From NCBI RefSeq assembly GCF_014199435.1, contig NZ_JACIJP010000001.1, positions 1,333,903-1,397,902 of the forward strand: a DNA stretch of 64,000 nt, read 5' to 3'. Below, piece after piece: positions 43,424 to 53,030 of this stretch. How positions within the stretch are numbered: the stretch's first letter is position 1; every line of letters starts with the position of its first letter. Origin of the DNA: Sphingobium subterraneum (GTDB taxonomy: Bacteria > Pseudomonadota > Alphaproteobacteria > Sphingomonadales > Sphingomonadaceae). The position numbers and the translations under genes were made by a program. Under the pieces are notes generated by a model. That model was not told where the DNA came from, made no database searches, and saw only the letters and a list, made by a program, of their open reading frames with translations.

Positions 43424-44853
43424 CAGCGCGCGCACTCGCGCGCGACGGTCACATCGTCGAAGGGAAGCACACGGTCGCCGATCACCTGCCCCTGTTCATG
43501 CCCCTTGCCTGCGAGCAGCACGATATCGTCCGGCCCGGCCTGCGCGATCGCGGCGGCGATCGCCGCGCGCCGCCCGCCGATCTCTTCCGCACCGGGAGCA
43601 CCGGCCATGACCGCCGCGCGGATCGCGGCAGGATCTTCGGAACGGGGATTGTCGTCTGTCACGATCACATGGTCGGCCAGTTCCGCCGCCGTTGCGCCCA
43701 TCAGCGGACGCTTGCCCGCATCGCGATCTCCGCCCGCGCCAAACAGCGCAATCAGCTTGCCCCGTGTATGCGGACGCAGCGCCTCGATCGCGGCGCGCAG
43801 CCCGTCGGGCGTATGGGCGTAATCGACGTAGACGGGTGCACCCTTGCTGCTTACCACGGCGCGCTCCAGCCGTCCCCGCACCGGTTGAAGGCGCGAGAGG
43901 AAGCCCAGCACATCGGCGGTCTTTCCTCCTGTCGCGATCACCAGTCCGGCAGAAACCAGCGCATTCGCGGCCTGATACCCGCCGATCAGCGGCAGATCGA
44001 CCTGGAATTCGTTGCCATCGGCCATCACCGTCATCCGCTGGCCCAGATGCGTCGGTTTACGCCCAACCAGCTTCAGCGTATCACCGTTCTTGCCCACGGT
44101 CATGACGTTAAGGCCACGCTTTTCGGCCCGCGCGATCACATCGCCGGACTTGGGATCGTCAGCCCAGATCACCGCAGTGCCGTCGTCCGACACCACTTCG
44201 TCGAACAGCCGCATCTTCGCATCGAAATAACTGTCCATATCGCCATGATAATCGAGATGATCGCGCGACAGGTTGGTAAACGCCGCGGCCTGTACCGGCA
44301 GCCCTTCGGTCCGGTATTGCGAGAGGCCATGGCTTGACGCCTCGAACGCGGCGTGTGTGATCCCTTCCTTGCGCAGACCAGCCATGTTGGCGAGGAAGGT
44401 CACGATATCGGGCGTCGTCAGCCCGGTGGAGACCTGATCCACCGCCGTCGTGACGCCCAGCGTCCCGATCGACGCGGAGCGATGCCCGAGCATCCGCCAC
44501 AATTGCCGGGTCAGTTCCACGGTCGATGTCTTGCCGTTGGTGCCCGTCACCGCCACGCACACATCGGGGAATGGCGCGAAATACCGCGCGGCCAGTTCTG
44601 CGAAGAGGCGACGGGGATTGGCATCGGCAATATGAACCGCGCCCTCGACCTTGGCCTGGGGACGCGCCACGACCGCGATCGCACCAGACGCCACGGCCTG
44701 CGCGATGAAATCCTCGCCATTAACGCGCGCGCCCTCGAACGCGCCGAAGATCGTGCCCGGCGCGACCTTGCGGTGGTCGATGGCAAAGCCACCGACCGGT
44801 ACCGCCCCCGTTTCCGCAGGCAGTCCGTCGACCAATGCATCGAGACGCATCAT
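43423..44853 (-). CDS. murE: UDP-MurNAc-L-Ala-D-Glu--meso-diaminopimelate ligase
   Basis: This 476-aa Mur ligase has the ATP site VTGTNGKTSTVELTRQLW. The motif DNPRSEDPAAI, whose Asn-Pro-Arg segment selects meso-diaminopimelate over lysine, indicates a DAP-type wall. Other signatures are ASSHGLSQYR, TNLSRDHLDYHGDM and YVDYAHTPDGL. The ATG at 44853 overlaps the ftsI stop (ATGA). Confidence 0.97.
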   Translation of the reverse strand: MMRLDALVDGLPAETGAVPVGGFAIDHRKVAPGTIFGAFEGARVNGEDFIAQAVASGAIAVVARPQAKVEGAVHIADANPRRLFAELAARYFAPFPDVCVAVTGTNGKTSTVELTRQLWRMLGHRSASIGTLGVTTAVDQVSTGLTTPDIVTFLANMAGLRKEGITHAAFEASSHGLSQYRTEGLPVQAAAFTNLSRDHLDYHGDMDSYFDAKMRLFDEVVSDDGTAVIWADDPKSGDVIARAEKRGLNVMTVGKNGDTLKLVGRKPTHLGQRMTVMADGNEFQVDLPLIGGYQAANALVSAGLVIATGGKTADVLGFLSRLQPVRGRLERAVVSSKGAPVYVDYAHTPDGLRAAIEALRPHTRGKLIALFGAGGDRDAGKRPLMGATAAELADHVIVTDDNPRSEDPAAIRAAVMAGAPGAEEIGGRRAAIAAAIAQAGPDDIVLLAGKGHEQGQVIGDRVLPFDDVTVARECAR

Positions 44854-46541
44854 TCCTCTCCTTCTGCCTTCCACAGGAGCGGCATCAGTTCGGATATGTC
44901 AACGTCCCGTCGTTCATCCGGGAGAATATCGAGCATGGGTCCAATGCGTTCGACCACGCGCTTGACCACGGGGGCAGCGGTGAAGGCGGCCGTGCGCAGG
45001 CCGGGATGCTCGCTGCCGCCCTGCGGTTCGTCCATCATGGTGAGAACGATGTATTTGGGATTGTCCATGGGGAACGCCGCCGCAAAGGTCGTCACCAGCG
45101 AATGCCGCGCATAGCCGCCTTCGAACGGTTTTTCGGCCGATCCGGTCTTGCCGCCGACGCGATAGCCCGGCGCATTGGCGCTCCGTCCCGTCCCGGCGGA
45201 GACGATCATGCGCAGCAATTGGCGCATCCGCGCGCTGGTCGCGGCGGTAAAGACTCGACGTCCCGCGGGGACCTGATCGGGCTTCAGCCGCAACACCGTC
45301 GCGGGACGCCAGATGCCGCCGTTGACCAGTGCGGCGTATGCGCTCGCGAGATGCAGCGGGGTCACCGCAATGCCATGGCCGTACGCAACCGTCATGGTCG
45401 TGATGCGGCCCCAGCTGCTCGGCCATAGGGTGCGCGACCGCTCCCGCAGCTCGATGCTCGGGCGCTGGTCGAACTCCAGCGACCGATAGACCTTCTGCAT
45501 CGGCCCGGCCCCCATCTCGTCGGCGATACGAGCGGTCACGATGTTGGAGCTGTGCACCAGCGTTTCCGGTACGTTGAGCCAACGGCCGAGCGGATGGTCG
45601 TCCTTGATACGGAAGCCGCCGACCTGCAACGGCGCGGTCGCGTCATAGCGGCGCGACATCGACGTCACCGTGCCATTGTCCATCGCCGCCGCGATCGAAA
45701 GCGGCTTGAACGTCGATCCCAGTTCGTAGCGCGATTGCACCACATCATTGCGCCGCGCGTTGTCATCCTTGCCCAGCTTATTGGGGTCGAACACCGGCAG
45801 CGACGCCATCGCAATCACTTCGCCGGTGTTGGCATCCAACACGATCCCGGTCGCGCCCTTTGCCTTTTGATCGACCATCCCCGCATAAAGCTCACTTTCC
45901 AGTGCGCCCTGCACACGGCTGTCGAGCGAGAGCACCAGTGGAGTGCCCAGCATGTCGCGGTTGGTTAGCCGGTCGTTGAACGCCGCCTCGACCCCCATGC
46001 CGCCCTGCCCGTCGACCGGCGCGAAACCCAGCACATGTGCCGCAAGGGTACGCTGCGGATAAAGCCGCTCTTTTTCGCGCGGGAATTCGATGCCGATTTC
46101 GCCCAGCGCATTGACTGCCGCCACCTGCTCGGGCAGCGCGCGATGGCGCAGATAGGCCCAACGCTTACCGGTGAGAAGCCGATGGAACTCTACCGCTTCA
46201 GTGTCGGGAAAAATCTCGTGCAGCTTTGCCGCGAGCTCCTGCGGATCGCCCAGAAGCTTGCTGGGTCGAACCGAAATCGCATAGCCGTCCATGGTGCGCG
46301 CCAGCGGCAGGCCATTGCGGTCGACAATGTCTGCCCGCGCGGGCACCGCGCCGCCCGCCACGCCGCGCGATCCGGATGTCGAGGCCACGACGCCCATCCA
46401 GAACAGCCGCACCACCAGAACCGCGCACACGGCGGTGAGCAGCAGCAGCAGGATCATCAGCCGTTTATGCGCGAGCGCCGTCAGATTAACGGTTTGACGG
46501 CGTACCGATAGGCGATCGTGGCGGACGACAATTGTCGCCAT
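44850..46541 (-). CDS. ftsI: Septal transpeptidase FtsI (PBP3)
   Basis: This 563-aa class B penicillin-binding protein has one N-terminal membrane helix (LMILLLLLTAVCAVLVVRLFWMGVV) and a dimerisation domain with DIVDRNGLPLAR. The transpeptidase triad motifs are GSTFKPL (SxxK serine), SSN and GKTGSAEK. It crosslinks septal peptidoglycan with FtsW. Its ATG overlaps the stop of the ftsL-like gene (TGATG). Confidence 0.97.
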   Translation of the reverse strand: MATIVVRHDRLSVRRQTVNLTALAHKRLMILLLLLTAVCAVLVVRLFWMGVVASTSGSRGVAGGAVPARADIVDRNGLPLARTMDGYAISVRPSKLLGDPQELAAKLHEIFPDTEAVEFHRLLTGKRWAYLRHRALPEQVAAVNALGEIGIEFPREKERLYPQRTLAAHVLGFAPVDGQGGMGVEAAFNDRLTNRDMLGTPLVLSLDSRVQGALESELYAGMVDQKAKGATGIVLDANTGEVIAMASLPVFDPNKLGKDDNARRNDVVQSRYELGSTFKPLSIAAAMDNGTVTSMSRRYDATAPLQVGGFRIKDDHPLGRWLNVPETLVHSSNIVTARIADEMGAGPMQKVYRSLEFDQRPSIELRERSRTLWPSSWGRITTMTVAYGHGIAVTPLHLASAYAALVNGGIWRPATVLRLKPDQVPAGRRVFTAATSARMRQLLRMIVSAGTGRSANAPGYRVGGKTGSAEKPFEGGYARHSLVTTFAAAFPMDNPKYIVLTMMDEPQGGSEHPGLRTAAFTAAPVVKRVVERIGPMLDILPDERRDVDISELMPLLWKAEGEE

Positions 46542-47251
46542 CAGTGCACCTCGCCGCGCTTCTCGGCGGCGGCGCGTCGCCCTATGTCACCCAGCGTTCC
46601 ATCATCAAGCAACCGGGAATCGAGCATCGCCATGCGTTCCGCCTTGCGCGCGACGGTGCTTGCCATCTGCGCCGAACCCTTGGGTGCAGGCGCCGGGATC
46701 GTGACCCGGAGCGTACCGGCCTTGGGCACGGCGGCGGTTGCCGTGGCGATCCCTACGCTCGCCACCCGGCTGGTGCTGACCGGACGGGCGACGACATCGG
46801 ACTGTATCTGGGCGGTGCGGATCACCGCGACATCGCTCCGGATCTGGCTGGCGGCGGGGCTGGCCGCGCCTGCCTGCGGAGCGGAGGGCAGATCCTGCGC
46901 GTTTTCGACCATCGCCACCATCACCGGCGGCGCGACGAACGCGGGGCCGTTGGGCGCAATGCCGTCGAGATGCGCCAGTGCCCGCTCGCCGTTCAGATAA
47001 TGGGACGCCGTTAAGGTCGAATAGCGCAGATCCTCGGCGTTCCATTTTTCGAGCTGGCGCATGTTGGCGCGCGCGCCGAATTCCGTTTCCAGATAACGGA
47101 TGTCCGCCCGCGCCGAGGCGATCTGCGTCCGCACCCGGACCAGCTCGTTGCGCTCGGTCGCGACCCGCAGCGACACCAGATAGGCCGACAACGCACCGAG
47201 CGCGACGACCAGCACCCAGAACAGGCTTTGCAGACGTTTGACGGCGATCAT
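46541..47251 (-). CDS. ftsL: FtsL-like bitopic division protein with long tail
   Basis: This 236-aa protein sits in the ftsL slot between rsmH and ftsI. It has a short cytoplasmic N-terminus, one membrane helix ([18 protein letters not shown], about 9-27) and a coiled segment ([26 protein letters not shown], read as two heptad blocks). An unusual Ala/Val/Pro-rich C-terminal tail of about 140 residues follows. Typical FtsL is about 100-120 aa and ends soon after the coiled coil. Position and topology support FtsL; sequence alone would not. Confidence 0.8.
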   Translation of the reverse strand: MIAVKRLQSLFWVLVVALGALSAYLVSLRVATERNELVRVRTQIASARADIRYLETEFGARANMRQLEKWNAEDLRYSTLTASHYLNGERALAHLDGIAPNGPAFVAPPVMVAMVENAQDLPSAPQAGAASPAASQIRSDVAVIRTAQIQSDVVARPVSTSRVASVGIATATAAVPKAGTLRVTIPAPAPKGSAQMASTVARKAERMAMLDSRLLDDGTLGDIGRRAAAEKRGEVH

Positions 47252-48246
47252 GTCCGTGTCTCCGGAGCGGGGGTGTGAGCAGAAGTAGTGAGCGCGCCCG
47301 ATCGGATCGCGCTGCGCAGCGTGGCGGACCGGGCGCGTGGATTGGCAGCGAGCTCGCGGGCAGAGGGGCGCACGGCCTTGGCGGGCTTGGCAAAGGTCGG
47401 AGCGTGGGTCGGCGCCGCTTCCGGACGGTGGCGTGATCCGCCCGCCTCGCTGCCGCTGCGCTGGCGCAGGAACTGTTTCACGATACGGTCTTCGAGACTA
47501 TGAAACGTGACGACCGCGAGGCGGCCGCCCGGTTCCAACACAGCCTCCGCCGCCTCCAAACCACGTTCCAACTCTTCCAGTTCCTGGTTGAGGTGAATGC
47601 GGATCGCCTGGAACGCGCGCGTCGCGGGATCCTTCTTGTCGTGAGGCTTGTGGCCGAGCGCCCGCCGTACGACGTTCGCCAGCTCGCCCGTCCGGCTGAG
47701 CGGACGGGCGGCGACGATCGCGCGTGCGACCCGACGCGACCGGGGTTCCTCGCCGTAGCGATAGAGGACGTTGGCGATCTCTTCCTCGTCAGCGGAATTG
47801 AGGAAATCGGCGGCGCTGACGCCTGCCTTGCTCATCCGCATGTCGAGCGGCCCGTCGGACTGGAACGAGAAACCGCGCTCCGCCCGATCGAGCTGCATGG
47901 AAGACACGCCGATATCGAGCGTAACGCCCGAGACCGAGGCGACATCTGCCTGTGCGAGCAGGGCCTGCATCGCGGAGAACGGCCCTTCGAGCAGGCGAAT
48001 GGCGTCCCCCGCGCGCGCGATCCGCTCCTGCCCCTCGGCAATCGCTTCCGGATCGCGGTCGATGGCGATCACATGCGCGCCGCGCCGGGCCATCGCACGG
48101 CTGTATCCGCCCGCTCCATAGGTGCCGTCGACATGCGTTTCGCCCGGGGCAATGGCGAGCGCGTCGAGCACTTCATCAAGCAGGACGGGAATGTGCGGCG
48201 CAGCGTCGGTCGATGCAGGACCAGGGGTGAGGGTTTCCGCGTTCAT
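47248..48246 (-). CDS. rsmH: 16S rRNA (cytosine1402-N4)-methyltransferase
   Basis: This 332-aa RsmH/MraW enzyme methylates 16S rRNA in the decoding centre. It contains [13 protein letters not shown], the SAM site [33 protein letters not shown] and the [14 protein letters not shown] motif. The start ATG at 48246 overlaps the mraZ stop as TGATG. The last 60 residues are basic and proline-rich. Confidence 0.97.
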   Translation of the reverse strand: MNAETLTPGPASTDAAPHIPVLLDEVLDALAIAPGETHVDGTYGAGGYSRAMARRGAHVIAIDRDPEAIAEGQERIARAGDAIRLLEGPFSAMQALLAQADVASVSGVTLDIGVSSMQLDRAERGFSFQSDGPLDMRMSKAGVSAADFLNSADEEEIANVLYRYGEEPRSRRVARAIVAARPLSRTGELANVVRRALGHKPHDKKDPATRAFQAIRIHLNQELEELERGLEAAEAVLEPGGRLAVVTFHSLEDRIVKQFLRQRSGSEAGGSRHRPEAAPTHAPTFAKPAKAVRPSARELAANPRARSATLRSAIRSGALTTSAHTPAPETRT

Positions 48247-48740
48247 CACGCCTTTCCCTCTGCCGCGCGTTCTTCCAGGAACGCCTCGACCTTGGCGCGC
48301 AGGCGGGGGCTGCGCCCGTCGCTGGCGAGAAGCGTTTTGGGTTCCCACATCTGGATATAGCGGCTGACGCCGGAGAACACGATGACGTCCTCGATCCCGA
48401 TCAGACGTTTGATATCGGCGGGCAGGAAAAAGCGGCCACCGTCGTCGAAATTCAGATCTTCCACGTCGGCGAAGCGGCGCTCCCGTTCGGCGTCGCCGTC
48501 GAACGCGACCCCGTTATCGCGCGCCGCGCGTTCCATTTCGACGACTTCGTCTTCCAGCCATTGCTTGTGGGACAGGCCGAAACCGACCGCGCATTTGAGG
48601 CTGCTGTGGATCGAAAGGCAGAGGCGGGTATCGCCGCTGGAATGTTTGAGGAGTTTACGCATATCGAGGGGCAGGACGAACCGTCCCTTGCTATCCGCAA
48701 CGCTGATCGCGCTGCCTGAATAGATGATGCCCTCTGCCAC
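48246..48740 (-). CDS. mraZ: Transcriptional regulator MraZ
   Basis: This 164-aa protein has two AbrB-like MraZ repeats with the DxxxR core, DSKGRFVLP near residue 16 and DDGGRFFLP near residue 99. MraZ binds repeated boxes ahead of its own operon and represses dcw transcription. The start is GTG at 48740 with AGGA 6 nt upstream. It is the first gene of the dcw cluster; four matching boxes lie 145-179 nt upstream. Confidence 0.95.
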   Translation of the reverse strand: MAEGIIYSGSAISVADSKGRFVLPLDMRKLLKHSSGDTRLCLSIHSSLKCAVGFGLSHKQWLEDEVVEMERAARDNGVAFDGDAERERRFADVEDLNFDDGGRFFLPADIKRLIGIEDVIVFSGVSRYIQMWEPKTLLASDGRSPRLRAKVEAFLEERAAEGKA

Positions 48741-48884
48741 GCTGTTCCTGCCCCAAAACCCCTCGGCTCACCGAGGCAACAGGCCACCGCCCGCAGCATC
48801 GGGCAGTCAGCCCAACCCTGCGGTGCTTGAATCAGTGTGCCTGAACAGCCCCTTTCGACACCGCATGAGTATCAAGGGACAGGC

Positions 48885-48919
48885 TGGGATGGAAGGGGAA
48901 ATTTTGGGACTAGACGGGA
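48885..48919. promoter_or_regulatory. Four 10-bp-spaced MraZ-type boxes
   Basis: On the plus strand, TGGGA (48885), GGGGA (48895), TGGGA (48905) and CGGGA (48915) recur at an exact 10-bp period with 5-nt spacers. This matches the TGGGN-N5 array described for E. coli MraZ. Relative to mraZ they read on the opposite strand (TCCCN in the sense direction), a point to test. The rest of 48741-49000 shows no gene and no recognisable rnpB. Confidence 0.72.
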
Positions 48920-49000
48920 AAATCTGTGGCGGCGTGGAATTCCGCCAGTTTCAATTGAGATCGCACCATTGCTGTTTTTGTTTTGTACTCATGCCGAGCG

Positions 49001-50155
49001 TCATTTTTCCCGCATTCTCCATGATTTCCCGACTCGTTTCAGGGCGAATCCCAGTCCCACCCAGACGATCCCGACCACCAGCGCCGCCCGCAACCCGCTG
49101 CGCAAGCTTGCTTCGTCCCGGATCCGATTGCGCCGGGGCGGTGCGTCGCCAAGCGGCGCATCCAGCCAGTGATCGATAACCGCGACTGTGTCCGCGGCGG
49201 TGGCGGCAGGCTCCCTGGGATGACGGGCATCCGCGAGCCAAAGGCGATCGTCGATCATGTCGGCATCTGCGATCAGCCGCACCTGCCCGCCCCCGATACG
49301 GCAAGACGCCAGCAGGGCCCCCTCGGCGAGATTGCACAACGTCCCGGTGCGCGCGAAACGGGATGCACCCGCGACCATCAGCACGGCACCGCCCGGCAGC
49401 CTCCGGCGCTGGACCGGCTCGCCCGCCATCGTCGCGGGTTCCAGTCGCAACCCCCAATGCGCCAGCAGCGGATCGAGCAGGCTGGTCAACGGCGGCCTGC
49501 GCCGGTCGCCCAGCGGAAAGGCGCTCGGCCAGAGCAACAGCGGATCGGCAAGGATCACCAGTCTGCCGCCCGCCCGCACCCAATGGTCGAGCGCCACCAG
49601 TTCCTGTGGTGCCAGCGCGCGCGGCTGGACCAGCAGCAGACGGTCAACGCCGCTAAGTGCCGCGCCGTTGAGTTGATCGAGCGGAACCAGCCGGTGCCGG
49701 CTGGCGTGCACAAACGCCTGCCTGTCGGTTGGCGCGCCCACTGAGAAATCGGCAATGGGATCTTCCGTCCAGAACAGCGGTAGTGCGGTCACCACCGCCG
49801 CTGGCGACCGGTTCCCGACGGCATGCTCCGCGCCGCCCTGCGCCGCGCTGCCAACCGCGGCCTGACAGAGCGTCACGATCATCACCATCGCGCCGATCGC
49901 GGCCACGCCGAGCCACCACAAACGATCCCGCCCGCTCCGTCGCCAGAGCAGGATCGCAAGCGCCGCCAGCCCTACGAGAATACCCACCCACCAGCGCGCC
50001 GGAACGGCCTGCCCGGTCTCGACGACTCCTGCGGATGGAATGCCGAGAATCATCGCAAACGGCAAAAGGCCCGACAGCACGATCAGGACAAGCACCGCAA
50101 ACGTCAGGAGGGCAGGCGTCGTGTCCCGTTTCCACGCCGACCAATTGTCCGGCAT
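49001..50155 (-). CDS. Membrane protein with DUF4350/GldG-like domain
   Basis: This 384-aa protein has N-terminal membrane helices near 15-38, 53-71 and 80-100. A periplasmic-type domain follows in which LLLVQPRALAPQELVALDHWVRAGG and LVILADPLLLWPS recall the DUF4350/GldG fold, used for sugar or cofactor-like recognition in ABC-associated proteins. A final helix (LVVGIVWVGLGFAL) is near residue 365. No ABC transporter genes are adjacent. It starts 1 nt after the stop of the small membrane protein upstream, so they are coupled. The function is unknown. Confidence 0.7.
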   Translation of the reverse strand: MPDNWSAWKRDTTPALLTFAVLVLIVLSGLLPFAMILGIPSAGVVETGQAVPARWWVGILVGLAALAILLWRRSGRDRLWWLGVAAIGAMVMIVTLCQAAVGSAAQGGAEHAVGNRSPAAVVTALPLFWTEDPIADFSVGAPTDRQAFVHASRHRLVPLDQLNGAALSGVDRLLLVQPRALAPQELVALDHWVRAGGRLVILADPLLLWPSAFPLGDRRRPPLTSLLDPLLAHWGLRLEPATMAGEPVQRRRLPGGAVLMVAGASRFARTGTLCNLAEGALLASCRIGGGQVRLIADADMIDDRLWLADARHPREPAATAADTVAVIDHWLDAPLGDAPPRRNRIRDEASLRSGLRAALVVGIVWVGLGFALKRVGKSWRMREK

Positions 50156-50156
50156 G

Positions 50157-50480
50157 TCAGCGTTGTTGCTGTTGCGGCGTCGTCTGGTCCATGCGCGTAC
50201 GCAGCTTGGGATCGGGACGCAGATCCTCGACCACCGACGCGGAGGGTTCCGAAACGGGCGTTACGCCCAGTTCGGCCAGCGGTTCGTTACGCTGAGCAGA
50301 AGCATTGGTAGCGTCCGTAGCATTGGCAGGGACCACGGTCGTGAGCGAGGACGCATCCTCGTTCCGCACCTTTTCCACCACGATATTGACCAGCCCGACC
50401 ATCAGCAGAATGCCAGCAAGGCCCGTCAGGCCAACCTGAACCCTTTGCATTTCTTCCTTACGACGCGCCGTATCGGGCAT
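50157..50480 (-). CDS. Small single-span membrane protein, unknown
   Basis: This 107-aa protein has a short charged N-terminus (MPDTARRKEEMQRVQ), one membrane helix (VGLTGLAGILLMVGLVNIVV) and an acidic/Ser-Pro-rich periplasmic tail ending in a glutamine run. I use the ATG at 50480 rather than one 42 nt upstream, since a GAGAAG ribosome site precedes it. It is immediately followed by the DUF4350-like gene; the pair may work together. I recognise no family. Confidence 0.68.
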   Translation of the reverse strand: MPDTARRKEEMQRVQVGLTGLAGILLMVGLVNIVVEKVRNEDASSLTTVVPANATDATNASAQRNEPLAELGVTPVSEPSASVVEDLRPDPKLRTRMDQTTPQQQQR

Positions 50481-50543
50481 GGGCAACTTCTCATCCGGGC
50501 CATGGGCAAGCCAACAGCTCACCGCTCGAAACTGGCCGACTGT

Positions 50544-51539
50544 CTATGCCGCCTTGTGCGCCAGCCAGGGGAACACCGTCAAGCCCTTGGATTCAAGCCA
50601 TTCGGCATTGTAGAGTGTGGAGAGGTAGCGGAAGCCCGTATCGCACAGAATCGTGACGATCCGTTTGCCCGGCCCCAGTCGCTTGCCCAGCGCCACCGCG
50701 CCCGCGACGTTGATGCCGCTCGACAGGCCCAGACACAGCCCTTCCTCGGCGAGCAGGCGACGCACCCACTCGAGGCCTTCCTCGTCGGAAATGCGGAATT
50801 GCGTATCGATCGGCGCGCCTTCAAGATTGCCGGTAATGCGGCCCTGGCCGATGCCCTCGGCCACCGAAGTGCCCTCCGCCTTCAGCTCGCCATGCGCATA
50901 ATAATTGTAGAGCGCCGCGCCATAGGGATCCGCCAGGCCAATGGTGATCGCCTCATCCTTGCTTTTCAGCCCCAGCCCGACACCCGCGATCGTGCCGCCG
51001 GTTCCGGCTGCGCAGACAAATCCATCGATCCGCCCGTCCATCTGGGTCCAGATTTCCTCGGCCGTGCCGACGATATGCGCGCGACGGTTGGCGATATTGT
51101 CAAACTGGTTGGCCCAGATCGCCCCTTCCGTCTCCTCGGCGATGCGGCGGGACGTGTGAACGAAATGGCCAGGGTTGGAATAGGGTGCCGCCGGAACCAG
51201 CACCAGCTCCGCGCCCAACGCACGCAGCGTGTCCATCTTTTCCTTGCTCTGGGTCTCGGGCATGACGATGATCGTCTTGTACCCGCGTGCATTGGCGACC
51301 AGCGCCAGACCGATGCCGGTATTGCCTGCCGTTCCTTCGACGATGGTGCCGCCGGGCTTCAGAAGCCCCTTTTCTTCGGCATCGCGTACGATGAACAACG
51401 CGGCGCGATCCTTGACCGAAGCACCCGGATTGGCGAACTCGCACTTGCCGTAGATGTCGCAGCCGCTGGCATGCGAGGGGCCGGAAAGCCGAACCAGCGG
51501 AGTGTTGCCTATGAGCGCGAGCGTGTCGGAAATCACCAT
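50544..51539 (-). CDS. cysK: Cysteine synthase family PLP enzyme
   Basis: This 331-aa fold-type II PLP enzyme has ALIGNTPLVRL, the PLP lysine in NPGASVKDRAALFIVRDA, EGTAGNTGIGLALVA, the phosphate-binding AAGTGGTIAGVG and a C-terminal LCDTGFRYLSTLYN. It probably makes cysteine from O-acetylserine and sulfide. An insertion near residues 225-255 (YAHGELKAEGTSVAEGIGQG) is seen in alphaproteobacterial members and in cystathionine synthase relatives, so exact substrate choice is open. Two adjacent ATGs (51542, 51539) exist; AGGA spacing favours 51539. Confidence 0.9.
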   Translation of the reverse strand: MVISDTLALIGNTPLVRLSGPSHASGCDIYGKCEFANPGASVKDRAALFIVRDAEEKGLLKPGGTIVEGTAGNTGIGLALVANARGYKTIIVMPETQSKEKMDTLRALGAELVLVPAAPYSNPGHFVHTSRRIAEETEGAIWANQFDNIANRRAHIVGTAEEIWTQMDGRIDGFVCAAGTGGTIAGVGLGLKSKDEAITIGLADPYGAALYNYYAHGELKAEGTSVAEGIGQGRITGNLEGAPIDTQFRISDEEGLEWVRRLLAEEGLCLGLSSGINVAGAVALGKRLGPGKRIVTILCDTGFRYLSTLYNAEWLESKGLTVFPWLAHKAA

Positions 51540-51713
51540 CATGTCCTGCACATAGCGCGAGGGGCGGAAACTGCCAAGCAAGCGAAAGCTCGCCCGCTGA
51601 AACACGGATTTGTGGAACCTGCCGCCCGCATGGTTAATGTCTCGCAGCGGGACAGGGCGGATTCTCGGGCGGCATTTAGCCAAAACTTATGATATTTCGC
51701 GCATGCGAAAACC

Positions 51714-52730
51714 ATGGAACCGGCACGCTCCCTTTCTTTCCGCCCTACGGCACGCACGCGAAGCTTCGCGTCGGCGCGCTTTGGCTGGCGGTGGGCGCTC
51801 GTTCTGGCAGTCCTGTTGCTGATTGCCGCCCCGCGTTTCTGGCCCTCCGCCTCGGCCCATCTGTTCTTCGCGCTCGACAGCGTGACGGAAGAGCGAAACG
51901 CTTCCTCGCAACCGCTGGAAACGGCCGGACAAAATTTTCCCGGTTCGGCGTTCTTCTTTGCCGAAGGGGCGTTTTCCCCGATTGGGAGGCCGGACATCCG
52001 GTCCGCACCGTCCGCTGTGCCGCATGTCCTGCAACTGTCCCGCACCACAGAAGCGCCTCCTTTTGCGATGGCCGGACTGAGCGCACTCGACCGCTATCGT
52101 GCGCTCGCGTGCCTGACGTCCGCCATTTATTACGAAGCGGCCAATGAGCCCGACGAAGGCCAGCGCGCGGTTGCGCAGGTCATTCTCAACCGGGTGCGCC
52201 ATCCCGCCTGGCCCAACAGCGTGTGCGGCGTCGTCTATCAGGGGTCGGAGCGCGTCGACCAGCGTTGCCAGTTCACGTTCAGCTGTGATGGATCGGTCAT
52301 GCGCTTTCCGATGGGCGCGAAATGGGCACGGGCGCAGCGCGTGGCCGCTGACGCGCTCGCGGGACGGCGCTTCGCACCGGTGGGTCTTGCGACCTTTTAC
52401 CACACGCTCGCAGTCCACCCGGCATGGGCCAATCAGCTCGATCCGGTGGCGGTCGTCGGCGCGCATATCTTTTACGCGATGCGCGGCGCGGATGGGCGGG
52501 AAGCGCGCTTTACCGATACCTATGCCGGCCGCGAGCCTGCCCCCGGCCCCGCACCGCGCGTAGCAACGGCTCTACAAACGCCCTTCCCCGCCACGAACGA
52601 CACGGTCCTGCCGCAAAACCCCGCGATGGTTTCCCTCCCTCCCGCCCCCCAGACAAGCCCCGAAGAAACCGGCCTGCCCGAATCGACGATTCGCGCCGAA
52701 TATCGCAACACGGGCCGCCCGCTCTTCTAA
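51714..52730 (+). CDS. SleB-type cell wall hydrolase with membrane anchor
   Basis: This 338-aa protein has an N-terminal basic segment, one membrane helix (WALVLAVLLLIAAPRFW, about 26-42) and a Hydrolase_2/SleB domain. The domain includes LACLTSAIYYEAANEPDEGQRAVAQVILNRV, holding the presumed catalytic Glu, RCQFTFSCDG, and ATFYHTLAVHPAWA. A Pro-rich tail of about 60 residues ends the protein. SleB-family enzymes cleave peptidoglycan glycan strands; here a growth or recycling role is likely, since sphingomonads do not sporulate. It is divergent from the cysteine synthase gene. Confidence 0.88.
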   Translation: MEPARSLSFRPTARTRSFASARFGWRWALVLAVLLLIAAPRFWPSASAHLFFALDSVTEERNASSQPLETAGQNFPGSAFFFAEGAFSPIGRPDIRSAPSAVPHVLQLSRTTEAPPFAMAGLSALDRYRALACLTSAIYYEAANEPDEGQRAVAQVILNRVRHPAWPNSVCGVVYQGSERVDQRCQFTFSCDGSVMRFPMGAKWARAQRVAADALAGRRFAPVGLATFYHTLAVHPAWANQLDPVAVVGAHIFYAMRGADGREARFTDTYAGREPAPGPAPRVATALQTPFPATNDTVLPQNPAMVSLPPAPQTSPEETGLPESTIRAEYRNTGRPLF

Positions 52731-52871
52731 AAATTGCCTGTTTTCCGTGGGTTTCCCGGAAAATTCATGTGCACGCATTTTTTTTGAAAAGTGCCGGAAC
52801 CAACATTCGCCATGCCCGTTTTATTCTTCGGATGGCGACCCTTTGCCCCCCGCTATCGCCGTCCAAAATAT

Positions 52872-52912
52872 GAGCCCGGAACGCCTTCTCCCCCCACCCG
52901 CGTTCCGGGCTC
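52872..52912. repeat. Perfect 13-bp inverted repeat after the SleB-type gene
   Basis: GAGCCCGGAACGC (52872-52884) pairs with GCGTTCCGGGCTC (52900-52912) around a C-rich 15-nt loop. No T run follows, so termination is uncertain. It sits in the 300-nt spacer 52731-53030, in which I see no gene; an open frame there only becomes convincing at the entericidin start. Confidence 0.65.
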
Positions 52913-53030
52913 AACACGTTTCGGGGCCTTTCCATGTCCTACGCACCGCTCGGGAACGAAGCCGGAGCTGCCGGGTTATCCCCGTGACCGCTATCGGTCG
53001 CGCTATTGCTCCATCAGGAAGGTTATCATC

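Noticed and set aside
48741..49000. Possible rnpB (RNase P RNA) upstream of mraZ, where some alphaproteobacteria may carry it
   Set aside because: The conserved GAGGAAAGTCCGGGC-type core and pairing partner are absent.
52791..53030. N-terminal extension of the entericidin frame
   Set aside because: The upstream part is Arg/Pro/Tyr-rich and precedes a perfect lipoprotein signal peptide with its own ribosome site, so it is not coding.
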